Shown one piece after another: positions 27,771-35,815 of a stretch of 46,638 nucleotides of DNA; the first letter of the stretch is position 1; each line of letters opens with the position of its first letter. Location of the stretch: positions 1 to 46,638 of the forward strand of contig CANSAJ010000007.1 in NCBI GenBank assembly GCA_947644695.1, given 5' to 3'. This DNA is from an uncultured Bacillota bacterium. Its GTDB lineage: Bacteria; Bacillota_I; Bacilli_A; RF39; UBA660. The position numbers and the translations under genes were made by a program. Below the pieces are notes generated by a model, which did not search any database, was not told where the DNA came from, and saw only the letters and a list, made by a program, of their open reading frames with translations.

Positions 27771-27800
27771 AGTATAGTTGAATAACCATTCAATTGTCAA
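27771..27800 (-). promoter_or_regulatory. Promoter with operator 2 of the metal operon
   Basis: Minus-strand TTGACA (27795-27800) and TATACT (27771-27776), 18 bases apart. The spacer contains TTGAAT-AACC-ATTCAA (27778-27793), again TGAA-N6-TTCA. Two sites in tandem would let a repressor cover both the spacer and the start. Confidence 0.8.
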
Positions 27801-27827
27801 TAGTAAAAAAAATAGTTTTTACACTAT

Positions 27828-28430
27828 TTAATTTTCTTTTATTTTAAAGTCATATTTATCTGCTCCACATATTGGACATCTGAAATCATCATCAATAGAA
27901 TCACCATAGTAGATATATCCACATATTGTACATATCCATGCTGTTTTTCCATCTTCTGTTTTAACTTTTAAGATTTCGTCTTTATGACTTTGATAGTGAC
28001 TATAACTCATTGGTTCTAAGTCATTAAAAACATCTGCTTCTATTATTTTTCCTATAAATAAAGTATGTGTTTCATTTTCAATCATATCAACTTTTTCACA
28101 TAACATATAACCAATTGATTGTTTTATTATTTTAATTTCATTTATTTCTACTGTTTCAATTTCTTCAAATTTATTTATATCTCTCATAGAATTTAATCCA
28201 AAAGTTTCTATTATTTTACCATCTACTTCTTTATCTAAAACTGATATTGCAAATGTGTCATTTTCTTTTAATAATTCATTAGTAAAATTAGAGTTCATGA
28301 CAGCTACTGCAACTAGGGGATTATCTCCACTGCTTATTTGCGATACGGCATCAACTATACATCCACCATTTTTTGTAGTTAGTGAATAAACACCTTGAGT
28401 TATTTTTCTTGTTATTTTTTTATTTTTCAT
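27828..28430 (-). CDS. Flavin reductase-rubredoxin fusion (high-molecular-weight rubredoxin)
   Basis: 200 residues. The first part (about 1-150) is an FMN-binding split-barrel flavin reductase (TQGVYSLTTKNGG, VAVAVMNSNFTNELLKEN, FAISVLDKEVD, GEIIEA-like strand); the last part (about 163-200) is a rubredoxin with iron ligands C167, C170, C185 and C188 (WICTICGYIY, RCPICGADKYDF). This fusion occurs in anaerobes, where it passes electrons from NAD(P)H to flavodiiron proteins or oxygen-reducing partners, supporting detoxification of O2. No partner flavodiiron gene is adjacent. Next to the DUF362 gene (10 bases). Confidence 0.9.
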   Translation of the reverse strand: MKNKKITRKITQGVYSLTTKNGGCIVDAVSQISSGDNPLVAVAVMNSNFTNELLKENDTFAISVLDKEVDGKIIETFGLNSMRDINKFEEIETVEINEIKIIKQSIGYMLCEKVDMIENETHTLFIGKIIEADVFNDLEPMSYSHYQSHKDEILKVKTEDGKTAWICTICGYIYYGDSIDDDFRCPICGADKYDFKIKEN

Positions 28431-28440
28431 TTTACCTCTT

Positions 28441-29319
28441 CTAATCTATATTTATTAATTCGTATTTTCTATTTCCTATTTTTTGTTTTTCTGCTGCTTC
28501 TAGTATTAACAATCCATGTCTAGATTCTATTCGTTCGATTAGTTTATCTTTTCCTAAATCATTAGAATAATATATTAAATCTATACAGGCTTGATCGAGT
28601 GCTAGTGGATCTAAAGAAGCAAGTAATCCTATGTCATTCATACATGGATCTTCTGCCACTTGGCAACAATCGCAATCTACTGATAAGTTCATTACCATAT
28701 TAATATATAAAATTTTATCTTTATAGTAATCTGTTATTGTTTTTGCTGCGTCTGCCATAGATTTTATAAATAAATCTGGATCAATATTGAACATATCTTC
28801 AAATGATGCATTTTCTTTCCCAGCTGTATGTATGTATCTTTTTCCATTAGATGAAGCTAGGCCGATTGATATATTTTTTAAAGCTCCTCCAAATCCTCCC
28901 ATAGGATGACCTTTAAAATGAGATAGAACTAACATTGAATCGTAGTTTTTCATTTTAGAGCCAATTATATTTTTCTTTATGTAATTTCCTGCTGGATTTT
29001 CTAATATTTCTTCTCCTTCACTATCTAATATATCTACAGTGAAATATTTATTCCATCCATGAGTTTCCATTAGTTTAATATGTTTTTCAGTAGTATCTCT
29101 AGCGCCTTCATAAGCGGTATTGCATTCTACTACTGTTCCATTAACATGCTCGATTATATCTTTTACAAACTCAGGTTTAATATAATTTTGGTTGCCAGAT
29201 TCACCAGAATGCAATTTTACGGCAACTTTTCCATTTAGTTTAACTCCAAGACTTTCATATAATTTTATTAGTTTTTTACTATCAATATTTTTAGTAAAAT
29301 ATACTTTTGATTTTTCCAT
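28441..29319 (-). CDS. DUF362 domain protein
   Basis: 292 residues. The DUF362 signature is clear: VAVKLHSGESGNQNYIKP (about 33-50), VVECNTAYEGARDTT (about 63-77), LVLSHFKGHPMGGFGGALKN (about 130-149) and a cysteine cluster (DCDCCQVAEDPC, about 211-222), often the site of an Fe-S or zinc centre. Family members frequently sit with ferredoxins; the function is unresolved. It precedes the rubredoxin fusion gene by only 10 bases, so a shared redox role is likely but inferred. Confidence 0.8.
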   Translation of the reverse strand: MEKSKVYFTKNIDSKKLIKLYESLGVKLNGKVAVKLHSGESGNQNYIKPEFVKDIIEHVNGTVVECNTAYEGARDTTEKHIKLMETHGWNKYFTVDILDSEGEEILENPAGNYIKKNIIGSKMKNYDSMLVLSHFKGHPMGGFGGALKNISIGLASSNGKRYIHTAGKENASFEDMFNIDPDLFIKSMADAAKTITDYYKDKILYINMVMNLSVDCDCCQVAEDPCMNDIGLLASLDPLALDQACIDLIYYSNDLGKDKLIERIESRHGLLILEAAEKQKIGNRKYELINID

Positions 29320-29372
29320 TTTTATCTTCCCTTCTTATTTAATTTTACATTTTGTTTTTTATAATTCAATAT

Positions 29373-29918
29373 CTATTTATTATTTTCTATAGAAGTTGTC
29401 ACTTTTATTTTAGAATTTTTCTTTAATAAGTAGGGTATTATTGCTTTAAAACTTATAAACTTTAATTTATTAGTCCATATTAATATTTTAAATTCAGTAT
29501 TGTCTTTTAATATTAAGTGTAGGTATTCTTCTGTTTTTACTTTTTTTCTTACATTTTTCAAATATTTTTTTATATAAATTTCTTTTATATTTTTATATTC
29601 TATAGGTGTTACTTTTTTATTGTTTATAACTAAAATATAGTATGTACACAGTGCATAATCTTTCTTATTCCAGAATTCTATATTTCCTATTTTTTCTAAA
29701 AGATTTTGTCGTTTAAGTTGTTTATGTATTAATTTAATTTTTATTATATTTTTAATATTTTCAACAACTAATCCAAGAGGATAAAGTGAAATAATTATAG
29801 TTATAACCCATAATTTAAAATTTTGTTTTAATAGTATAAATGCATTCATTGTAATAAATACTATTAAATATACTATTAAATCTCTTATTAATTTTATTAA
29901 ATATTTATTTAAACTCAT
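29373..29918 (-). CDS. Membrane protein of unknown family
   Basis: 181 residues. Two membrane helices (about 12-30 and 35-52), then a cytoplasmic part very rich in K and I. The pattern YYILVINNKKVTPIEYKNIKEIYI (broken over about 92-116), with an HLILKDNTEFKILI strand later, resembles a small PH-like membrane domain, but I cannot confirm it. AAGGA site before the ATG. Neighbours differ in strand or have no clear link. Confidence 0.5.
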   Translation of the reverse strand: MSLNKYLIKLIRDLIVYLIVFITMNAFILLKQNFKLWVITIIISLYPLGLVVENIKNIIKIKLIHKQLKRQNLLEKIGNIEFWNKKDYALCTYYILVINNKKVTPIEYKNIKEIYIKKYLKNVRKKVKTEEYLHLILKDNTEFKILIWTNKLKFISFKAIIPYLLKKNSKIKVTTSIENNK

Positions 29919-29979
29919 TTTTTATTTTCCTTTTTTCTATTGTATCAAAGATTTAGTAAAAGAAAAATAAATATGTGAA

Positions 29980-30141
29980 TTATTTTTTTAGTTTCTTATA
30001 TTGAGTTAAGTATCCGAAAGTTATAATTAACCATATTATTGAAAGAATTAAATTTAAAGTTTCTTTTGCTATTATAAATGTTATAAAGAAGCAAGCTGAG
30101 GCTAATAAACTTAATATAATGGATTTTTTTATTTTTTTCAT
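29980..30141 (-). CDS. Small two-helix membrane protein
   Basis: 53 residues, start MKKIKKSIILSLLASACFF, with two hydrophobic helices (about 7-25 and 31-45) and a basic end KKLKK. The ATG is preceded by AAAGGAG at good spacing, so translation is plausible. No family recognised; likely a membrane peptide of structural or regulatory kind. Confidence 0.6.
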   Translation of the reverse strand: MKKIKKSIILSLLASACFFITFIIAKETLNLILSIIWLIITFGYLTQYKKLKK

Positions 30142-30210
30142 AGATTTTACTCCTTTGTTTATATCTATTTTTATTATGTGATAAAATTTATTTTTTTACT
30201 AATATTTTTT

Positions 30211-30242
30211 AAAAATGTGAATAACGTAATAGTTATTCACAT
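30211..30242 (-). terminator. Terminator after the pentapeptide-repeat gene
   Basis: ATGTGAATAAC (30215-30225) pairs with GTTATTCACAT (30232-30242), an eleven-pair stem with a six-base loop, followed by a T-run on the minus strand. It lies just after the gene stop at 30248. Confidence 0.85.
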
Positions 30243-30247
30243 ATATT

Positions 30248-30886
30248 TTATTCATCCTTTATTTTTACTCCAAGCATACCTATAAGTGCTTTACATTGGA
30301 ATTCATTTATAATGATTCCTTTTACAGAGTAATTATCAAATATAGTTCCGTAAATATCTGACTCAGAAAAATCTATGTTAATTAATTTCGTTTTTATAAA
30401 TTCAGTGTTATTTAAATCTGTATTTTCTAATTTTATACTTTTTACTTCTGTTTCCATAAAAAATGCATCTGTTAAATCACAATCTTTAAATAATATATTA
30501 TTTATTTTAGCATTAGAAAAATTAGCATATTTTATTATACAATTATCAAATTCTATATCTTTTAATGAAGCATTAATAAAACTAATTCCTGTCATTTTGC
30601 AATTTTTAAATATAATTCTTTTTATTAATTTATTATCAAATATTTTATTAGAAATATCGCAATTTAAGAGCATTGAATCTAAAAATTCTACATTTTCTAA
30701 AGTTATGTTATTAAAATCTATTTTATCAAAAATGCATGAATCTATTGTGATATCATTTATAACTATATTCTCTTTTGAGTTTTCTGTAAATTTGCAATTA
30801 TAAAATTTTTCTTCATTTACAGTGGACATCAAACTATGATTTTCTAAATCTGATATAATTGGTTTTGCTATTTTAAATTCTTTCAT
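30248..30886 (-). CDS. Pentapeptide-repeat protein
   Basis: 212 residues forming a right-handed beta-helix: repeats of the form [A/S/T][N/D]FxN appear from about 28 to 195, such as INDITIDSCIFDKIDFNNIT, MTGISFINASLKD, ILFKDCDLTDAFF and LENTDLNNTEFIKTKLINID. Some members (Qnr, MfpA) mimic DNA and protect gyrase, others are effectors or immunity-like proteins; no such specific feature is seen here. Its start overlaps the stop of the preceding unknown gene by one base, suggesting it belongs to a three-gene unit with 30886-31845. Low AG-richness of its ribosome site supports coupling. Confidence 0.85.
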   Translation of the reverse strand: MKEFKIAKPIISDLENHSLMSTVNEEKFYNCKFTENSKENIVINDITIDSCIFDKIDFNNITLENVEFLDSMLLNCDISNKIFDNKLIKRIIFKNCKMTGISFINASLKDIEFDNCIIKYANFSNAKINNILFKDCDLTDAFFMETEVKSIKLENTDLNNTEFIKTKLINIDFSESDIYGTIFDNYSVKGIIINEFQCKALIGMLGVKIKDE

Positions 30887-31389
30887 TAATTAATATAATC
30901 TCTTTCTATTTTAAATTTTTTATCTTTTTTACTATCCCAAAATTTACATATAAGTGTTACACCATTTTCTTTCATTTTAATTTTAAAGTAGTCATCATTT
31001 TTAAAAAAGTTATTAACTTCATTTATAGCTAATTCTTCATTTATATTTTTATCATTTAATTTTGAGCCAATCCATTTTTCATTTATGTATAAGTTAATTG
31101 TACTAGTTTTATTATTTAATATATCTAAAATAATTGTTTTAGCATTTTCATAATATTCTTCAGATGGATAATAATGGTTATGCCAGTCTCCAAAAAACAC
31201 AGATATTTCATCTTCTAGATCTATATACATATCTGGTCCATTACTCTTGTTTTTTACTTTTATGCTATAATGTCCTGAAGATAACCAGTCATAATCTTTA
31301 TCCTTATTTGTATATATGAATACTTCATAATTACTTAGTATTTTTTTAATATCTTGCAATTTTTCTGATGGAATAATATCATCTTCCAT
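30886..31389 (-). CDS. Unknown 167-residue soluble protein
   Basis: No family recognised. It is acidic and K/N-rich, with a central VFFGDWHNHYYPSEEYYENA stretch (about 64-83) and a hydrophobic strand-helix pattern IILDILNNKTSTINLYIN. The composition and the GDWHNHYYP-like element recall small immunity proteins of contact or polymorphic toxins, but no toxin gene is visible nearby, so that remains a guess. AAGGTGA precedes the ATG; one-base overlap with the pentapeptide gene. Confidence 0.45.
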   Translation of the reverse strand: MEDDIIPSEKLQDIKKILSNYEVFIYTNKDKDYDWLSSGHYSIKVKNKSNGPDMYIDLEDEISVFFGDWHNHYYPSEEYYENAKTIILDILNNKTSTINLYINEKWIGSKLNDKNINEELAINEVNNFFKNDDYFKIKMKENGVTLICKFWDSKKDKKFKIERDYIN

Positions 31390-31404
31390 TTATTCACCTT
31401 CTTT

Positions 31405-31845
31405 TTAACTAAATGTTTTCTTTTTAGTTATCTCTATATTTAAATTTTTAAGTTCTTGATAAACTTTATTCATTTCATTATTTATTTCATCTTTTTCTTT
31501 TTGTGATAAATTTTTAAGTATTTCTTCTAAAGATTTTTTATAATCTCTTTTTGTTTCTTTATTTAGTTTATTCCAATCAATATTTTTAAAATAATTTGAT
31601 ACATTTTTATTTAATGATATTTTATTTTGCAACATAAGAATAGCTAAAATAGGATAGCCTGGATAACCTTGCCAATATGTAGCTGAGTCGTTACTATAAT
31701 ATATGTTACCTTTCCATTTTACTAAATATTCTTTTTCTAAATTACTTGATTTAACTATTGCATAGTCTTCATAAATTATTATTCTGTTATCTTCTACAGC
31801 TGTGTATGCTTCTGAAATCTTTTCTATAGGTGGTAATTTTTGCAT
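31405..31845 (-). CDS. Conserved-looking 146-residue protein of unknown function
   Basis: Starts MQKLPPIEKISEAYTAVEDN. A segment YYSNDSATYWQGYPGYPILA (about 49-68) with a following ILMLQNKI helix looks like a conserved core; the C-terminal half (about 90-140) is a charged helix. I have the impression of a Firmicutes protein family of unknown function but cannot name it. Start has AAAGGAG. Fifteen bases before the next unknown gene, so likely one transcript. Confidence 0.5.
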   Translation of the reverse strand: MQKLPPIEKISEAYTAVEDNRIIIYEDYAIVKSSNLEKEYLVKWKGNIYYSNDSATYWQGYPGYPILAILMLQNKISLNKNVSNYFKNIDWNKLNKETKRDYKKSLEEILKNLSQKEKDEINNEMNKVYQELKNLNIEITKKKTFS

Positions 31846-31941
31846 AATTTCTCCTTTTTATTTGTACTATTTTAACTTTATTAATGTATTTAAATCATAA
31901 CAAACAAATCTTCTATAGTCAATATTTTCGTCTCTTATACA

Positions 31942-31976
31942 AAATAAAAATACAAATCATAATATAATGATTCATA
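31942..31976 (-). terminator. Terminator after the YbjQ-like gene
   Basis: TACAAATCAT (31951-31960) pairs with ATGATTCATA (31967-31976), ten pairs including two G-T on the transcript, with a T-rich tract at 31941-31950. Confidence 0.65.
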
Positions 31977-31988
31977 TTCTTAAGTTTA

Positions 31989-32309
31989 TTATTCTTTTTT
32001 TAGTTTAACTGCAGTTCCATAAGCTATAATTTCAGCTGCTCCATTCATTACTGATGATGAACCATATCTTATATTAATTATTGCATCAGCACCTAAACTA
32101 TTAGCTTCATCTACCATTCTTTTCGTCGCCATGCTCCTTGCAGTTGCAATCATTTCTGTATAACTTGTAATTTCACCACCTACAATTGTTTTCATTCCTG
32201 CCATAAAATCACGTCCAATATTTTTTGATTGAACTATTTGGCCTTTAACTATTCCTAAACATTCTGTAATTTCTTGACCTGGAATGTAATCAATATTTAC
32301 TAGCTTCAT
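31989..32309 (-). CDS. YbjQ / UPF0145 family protein
   Basis: 106 residues. The ATG at 32307-32309 is eight bases after GGAGG; an earlier GTG is inside that site. The GQEITECLGIVKGQIVQSKN start (about 11-30), VGGEITSYTEM and ANSLGADAIINIRYGSSSVM motifs are diagnostic for the pentameric YbjQ family (often called heavy-metal-binding domain). Its actual role is unknown. It overlaps the end of the MerR-type gene by 20 bases, so the two form one unit, and a terminator follows. Confidence 0.88.
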   Translation of the reverse strand: MKLVNIDYIPGQEITECLGIVKGQIVQSKNIGRDFMAGMKTIVGGEITSYTEMIATARSMATKRMVDEANSLGADAIINIRYGSSSVMNGAAEIIAYGTAVKLKKE

Positions 32310-32934
32310 CTTCTTCACCTCCTAAAATTTCTTTAATTCTTACTATAAGATTGTATATTATTCCTAAAAGAGGAATACTTAAAATAAGCATAAGAAATAA
32401 ATATATTATTATTGGTATTGGATTTTTCTCAGCAAATTCAAAATAAGTTATCATTGTTGCTAACATCAGAAAGAAGAAACCAAATATACTGCTAGAAATA
32501 ACCGTGCCTATTATCTTTTTAGTTTTGTTTGTTTTTATTTTTCTCATTGTAAAACCTTCTTTATTAAGTGTATTTATTTCTTCAAAATATTTTGTTATAT
32601 TAATGTCTTGATAAGTATTATTTGATTTTGAAATTTCAATACACATATTTTTTACTTTGTTAAAGTTTTTTTCTTGTTCATTTATTTTATACACTCTGTC
32701 TTGCATGCATTCTTTAAGTGTCATTTTGTTTTCATTTAATAATTTTAAATCTCTAATTGGAACATCTAATTCTCTTAGAAATTTAATTATTTTTAATTTT
32801 TTTATATCTTCTTCAGTGTAAATTCTATAATCATTATTTTTATTTCGTTTCGGTGTTAACAAGCCATTTTCTTCATAATATCTTATACTTTTACTAGATA
32901 ATCCTACGATATGTTTTACCTCATTTATAAACAT
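32290..32934 (-). CDS. MerR-family regulator with membrane C-terminus
   Basis: 214 residues. N-terminal MerR DNA-binding domain (FINEVKHIVGLSSKSIRYYE, about 2-21, with the wing NNDYRIYTEEDIKKL), a helical linker (about 75-120), then two membrane helices (about 142-165 and 174-199). The membrane part is unusual for MerR proteins and suggests it senses a membrane or envelope signal while bound to the bilayer. It reads into the YbjQ gene. The promoter in front has the 19-base spacer typical of MerR-activated promoters, so it probably controls its own operon. Confidence 0.85.
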   Translation of the reverse strand: MFINEVKHIVGLSSKSIRYYEENGLLTPKRNKNNDYRIYTEEDIKKLKIIKFLRELDVPIRDLKLLNENKMTLKECMQDRVYKINEQEKNFNKVKNMCIEISKSNNTYQDINITKYFEEINTLNKEGFTMRKIKTNKTKKIIGTVISSSIFGFFFLMLATMITYFEFAEKNPIPIIIYLFLMLILSIPLLGIIYNLIVRIKEILGGEEDEASKY

Positions 32935-32953
32935 ATTTCCTCCTTCTGCCTTA

Positions 32954-32984
32954 AGAATAAACTATTACCTAAGGTTAATGTCAA
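32954..32984 (-). promoter_or_regulatory. MerR-type promoter with 19-base spacer
   Basis: Minus-strand TTGACA (32979-32984) and TATTCT (32954-32959) are 19 bases apart, longer than the usual 17. The spacer holds ACCTTAGGT, a near-palindrome at its centre. This is the arrangement at which MerR-type activators untwist DNA. It sits just before the MerR gene itself. Confidence 0.75.
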
Positions 32985-32992
32985 GAAATTTT

Positions 32993-34072
32993 TTATTTAA
33001 ATATTTTATTAAATAAGTTTTCTATAAAATTTGTATCATTTATTTTTTTCTCTATATATTTTTTAAAGTTTTCTGTGTTTATTTTCATATCAGTTTTTAT
33101 TTCTTCATAATTAGGATATTTATTTTCAATTTCATCTCTAGTCACTGTATAAGTATAACCACTAAAGTTATAATTTATTGTTTCAATATTATCTATCAAT
33201 AGCATTAAAGAAACTGAATTATATATTATACTTTTTTCTAAATAATTATCCTCTTGTAAATTTTGATAATTTAACGAAACATGATAATTTATAGTTAGAG
33301 AGAGTTCTTCGGAGTTGATTTCAAAATCGTAACCAAATGATGATAATGGTAGCGTGTTTATTAAATTGCCAATGTTACTGTTATCTCCCATGTATTTATC
33401 TTTATATTTTATAATGTTTTCTATTCCACTTTTAAATTTAATATAAGGTGAGTTTTCTATTGTATCAATTGAATATTTTTTATTTTTATCTATAATAATA
33501 TAATCATCATCATTATCACTTATTTTGTATACATTATAGAGTATTGTTTCATATTCTGTTATATTGTCTTTTCTAGTTATTCTATAAGCAAATTTAGGTA
33601 TTTCATCTCTTATGGAAACATTAATATAATCTAGTGTTAGTATTAAAAATATTATAGTAAATAAGAATATTATGCTTATTATTATTTTTGCAATTTTGTT
33701 AATATTATTTATTAAATTATAAAATCCTGTGGTTGCTATTAAAGTTCCAATTAGTATGTAAATGTAAATCCAATTATTTTCTGACTTTGATATTATAAAA
33801 GATATAATTATTAGTATAATTCCAAATATTAACAATGTTAATCCTGGTAAAGCTTTTTTATTATCATATTTATTATTTAATAATTCATTCATGTTAATAT
33901 TTAAAAGCTCAGACAAAGAATTTAATGTAGATGTATCTGGAAAGCTTGTACCTTTTTCCCAGTTTAAAACTGAGCTTTCTGTTACTCCTAGAACATCTGC
34001 CAGGTCTTTTTGTGTCATATTTTTTTCTTTTCTTTTTTCTTCTATTAATCTTCCAATTTGTTTTTTATTCAT
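32993..34072 (-). CDS. XRE-type regulator with membrane helices and DUF4825-like domain
   Basis: 359 residues. Helix-turn-helix of the XRE family at about 4-60 (RLIEEKRKEKNMTQKDLADV, LNWEKGTSFPDTSTL), then three membrane helices (about 76-93, 99-119, 130-148), then an extracytoplasmic part (about 150-359). In that part YKDKYMGDNSNIGNLINTLP (about 225-244) matches the core of DUF4825 proteins. It could link an outer signal to gene control. AAAGGA site; a hairpin lies upstream. No target promoter identified. Confidence 0.75.
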   Translation of the reverse strand: MNKKQIGRLIEEKRKEKNMTQKDLADVLGVTESSVLNWEKGTSFPDTSTLNSLSELLNINMNELLNNKYDNKKALPGLTLLIFGIILIIISFIISKSENNWIYIYILIGTLIATTGFYNLINNINKIAKIIISIIFLFTIIFLILTLDYINVSIRDEIPKFAYRITRKDNITEYETILYNVYKISDNDDDYIIIDKNKKYSIDTIENSPYIKFKSGIENIIKYKDKYMGDNSNIGNLINTLPLSSFGYDFEINSEELSLTINYHVSLNYQNLQEDNYLEKSIIYNSVSLMLLIDNIETINYNFSGYTYTVTRDEIENKYPNYEEIKTDMKINTENFKKYIEKKINDTNFIENLFNKIFK

Positions 34073-34105
34073 AAAATTTTTCCTTTCTTGCAGTTATTAT
34101 ATAAT

Positions 34106-34140
34106 AAATACTCAAGAATAAAAATGTTTCTTGAGTATTT
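34106..34140 (-). terminator. Hairpin terminator after rarA
   Basis: AAATACTCAAGAA (34106-34118) pairs perfectly with TTCTTGAGTATTT (34128-34140). The tail on the minus strand is only moderately T-rich, so some read-through is possible. Confidence 0.65.
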
Positions 34141-34149
34141 AAATTTTAT

Positions 34150-35469
34150 TTATTTGTTTTGATGAGCTTTTTTCCATTTTTTTATTGTTTCTAGTCTATC
34201 TTTAAATTTAGATTCGTTACCTTGAGATGTTGGGGTATAATACACTTTATTTTTTAAAGATGGTGGCATACATTCCATGTTAGTTATTTTTTCTTCTGTA
34301 TCATGAGCATATTGATAACCTTTTCCATAATTTAATTCTTTCATTAATTTTGTTGGTGCATTTCTTATAACTAGTGGTACTGGTTCTGAAAGCATTTTCT
34401 TAGCATCTTTTGAGGCAAGCGTGTAAGCTTTGTAGCACGAGTTTGATTTAGGTGCGATGGACATGTAAATAACAGCTTCAGTTAAATGCACATTACATTC
34501 AGGCATTCCTATAAAATGGCAAGCATGGTATACATTTATTGCTACATTTAATGCATTGGTATCTGCAAGTCCAATATCTTCTGATGCAAATCTTGTTATT
34601 CTTCTAGCTATAAAGATAGGATCTTCTCCTGCTTCTAGCATTCGAGAAAGCCAATATACTGCAGCATCTGGATCGCTATTTCTCATAGATTTATGTAATG
34701 CTGATATTATATTATAGTGTTCTTCTCCATTTTTATCATATAATAATGGTTTCTTAGTTAAACAATCTTCTAATGTATTTTCATTAATATTAATTGTTCC
34801 TGTTTCGTCTAATTCTCCATTAATTATAATCATGTCTAGAGTTGTTAAAGCACTTCTTGCATCTCCGTTAGCAAATTGTGCGATTATATTAAGTGTATCG
34901 TCTGTAATATTAATTATATTTTTTTCAAAGACTTTATTAATTGCACGTTTCAATAATATTTTAATATCTTCATTAGATAATTCTTTTAGAACAAATACTC
35001 TACATCTAGATAGTAAGGCATTGTTTACTTCAAATGAAGGATTTTCTGTAGTTGCTCCTATAAGTACAATTGAACCTTTTTCTACAAATGGCAAGAATGC
35101 ATCTTGTTGTGCTTTATTGAATCTATGAATCTCATCAATGAATACTATTGTTTTAATTCCCAGATTTTTATTGGTATCTGCTTCTTCCATTACTTTTTTT
35201 ATTTCTTTTATTCCTGAAGTCACTGCTGAAAATGTAATAAATTTTGATTTAGTATGGGATGCAATTATTTTAGCTAATGTTGTTTTACCTACTCCAGGAG
35301 GTCCCCAAAATATCATTGATGAAACATTATCACTTTCTATTATTTTTCTTAATATTTTACCTTCACCTAGTAAATGAGTTTGTCCAACAAATTCTTCTAA
35401 TGTTGTTGGGCGCATACGTGCGGCTAAAGGTTCGTTTAAAGAGTTGTTAAAGAGTGATGTTTGTTCCAT
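34150..35469 (-). CDS. rarA: Replication-associated recombination protein RarA (MgsA)
   Basis: 439 residues. AAA+ clamp-loader-like ATPase that acts at stalled replication forks. Walker A GPPGVGKTT (56-64), Walker B with DEIHRFNKAQQDAFL (about 113-127), sensor 1 GATTENPSFEVN and the arginine-finger region SRCRVF, then the tetramerisation domain with AGEDPIFIARRITRFASEDI (about 280-299), HACHFIGMPE and a C-terminal Y-H-rich part. Full length. Strong AAAGGAGG site, monocistronic. Confidence 0.96.
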   Translation of the reverse strand: MEQTSLFNNSLNEPLAARMRPTTLEEFVGQTHLLGEGKILRKIIESDNVSSMIFWGPPGVGKTTLAKIIASHTKSKFITFSAVTSGIKEIKKVMEEADTNKNLGIKTIVFIDEIHRFNKAQQDAFLPFVEKGSIVLIGATTENPSFEVNNALLSRCRVFVLKELSNEDIKILLKRAINKVFEKNIINITDDTLNIIAQFANGDARSALTTLDMIIINGELDETGTININENTLEDCLTKKPLLYDKNGEEHYNIISALHKSMRNSDPDAAVYWLSRMLEAGEDPIFIARRITRFASEDIGLADTNALNVAINVYHACHFIGMPECNVHLTEAVIYMSIAPKSNSCYKAYTLASKDAKKMLSEPVPLVIRNAPTKLMKELNYGKGYQYAHDTEEKITNMECMPPSLKNKVYYTPTSQGNESKFKDRLETIKKWKKAHQNK

Positions 35470-35522
35470 TTATAGATTCCTCCTTTCTTTCTTAGTACTT
35501 AGTCTTATTGTTTATAGTTGTA

Positions 35523-35648
35523 TCAAACTGATTCATTATCTACTATTACTTCAATCGTTTTTTCTTTATTTTGATTTGTAAAAATTAAAAATTCTGCTGT
35601 GGAATTTCTTATTTGTAAAGTCTGCTTTAGTTCATCTCTCGAATATTC
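35523..35648 (-). pseudogene. Remnant of a RhuM-like gene (N-terminal fragment)
   Basis: An open frame of 41 residues without start codon, from an in-frame TAA (35649-35651) to a TGA at 35523-35525. Its sequence contains QIRNSTAEFLIFTNQNKEKT followed by IEVIVDNESV, which matches the conserved N-terminus of RhuM-family proteins (typical NSTAEFLIFT...IEV...DE pattern). The usual downstream WLTQK part is missing and the start is lost. The rest of 35652-35789 shows no gene. Decay product of a mobile-element-type gene, by pattern recognition only. Confidence 0.55.
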
Positions 35649-35789
35649 TTAATGGCAAAACTTCTATTTAAATTATAACTTAAATTATGTATAATAACCA
35701 TAATTTCATAAAAAAGTTGAAATGTTTATAATCCCAGGATATGAGAATGAACCACGAAACATAAAGACTTTTTAAAATATTTTTAAAAT

Positions 35790-35815
35790 AAAAAGTACTT
35801 CTTATGAGAAATACT
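35790..35815 (-). terminator. Terminator overlapping the gpmI stop
   Basis: AGTATTTCT-CATA-AGAAGTACT on the minus strand (nine pairs with one G-T), followed by TTTTTATTTT. The hairpin begins inside the stop codon at 35814. Confidence 0.8.

Noticed and set aside
35700-35780. Short plus-strand peptide frame containing IPGYENEPRN
   Set aside because: Too short and without a ribosome site; probably part of the decayed insertion or chance.
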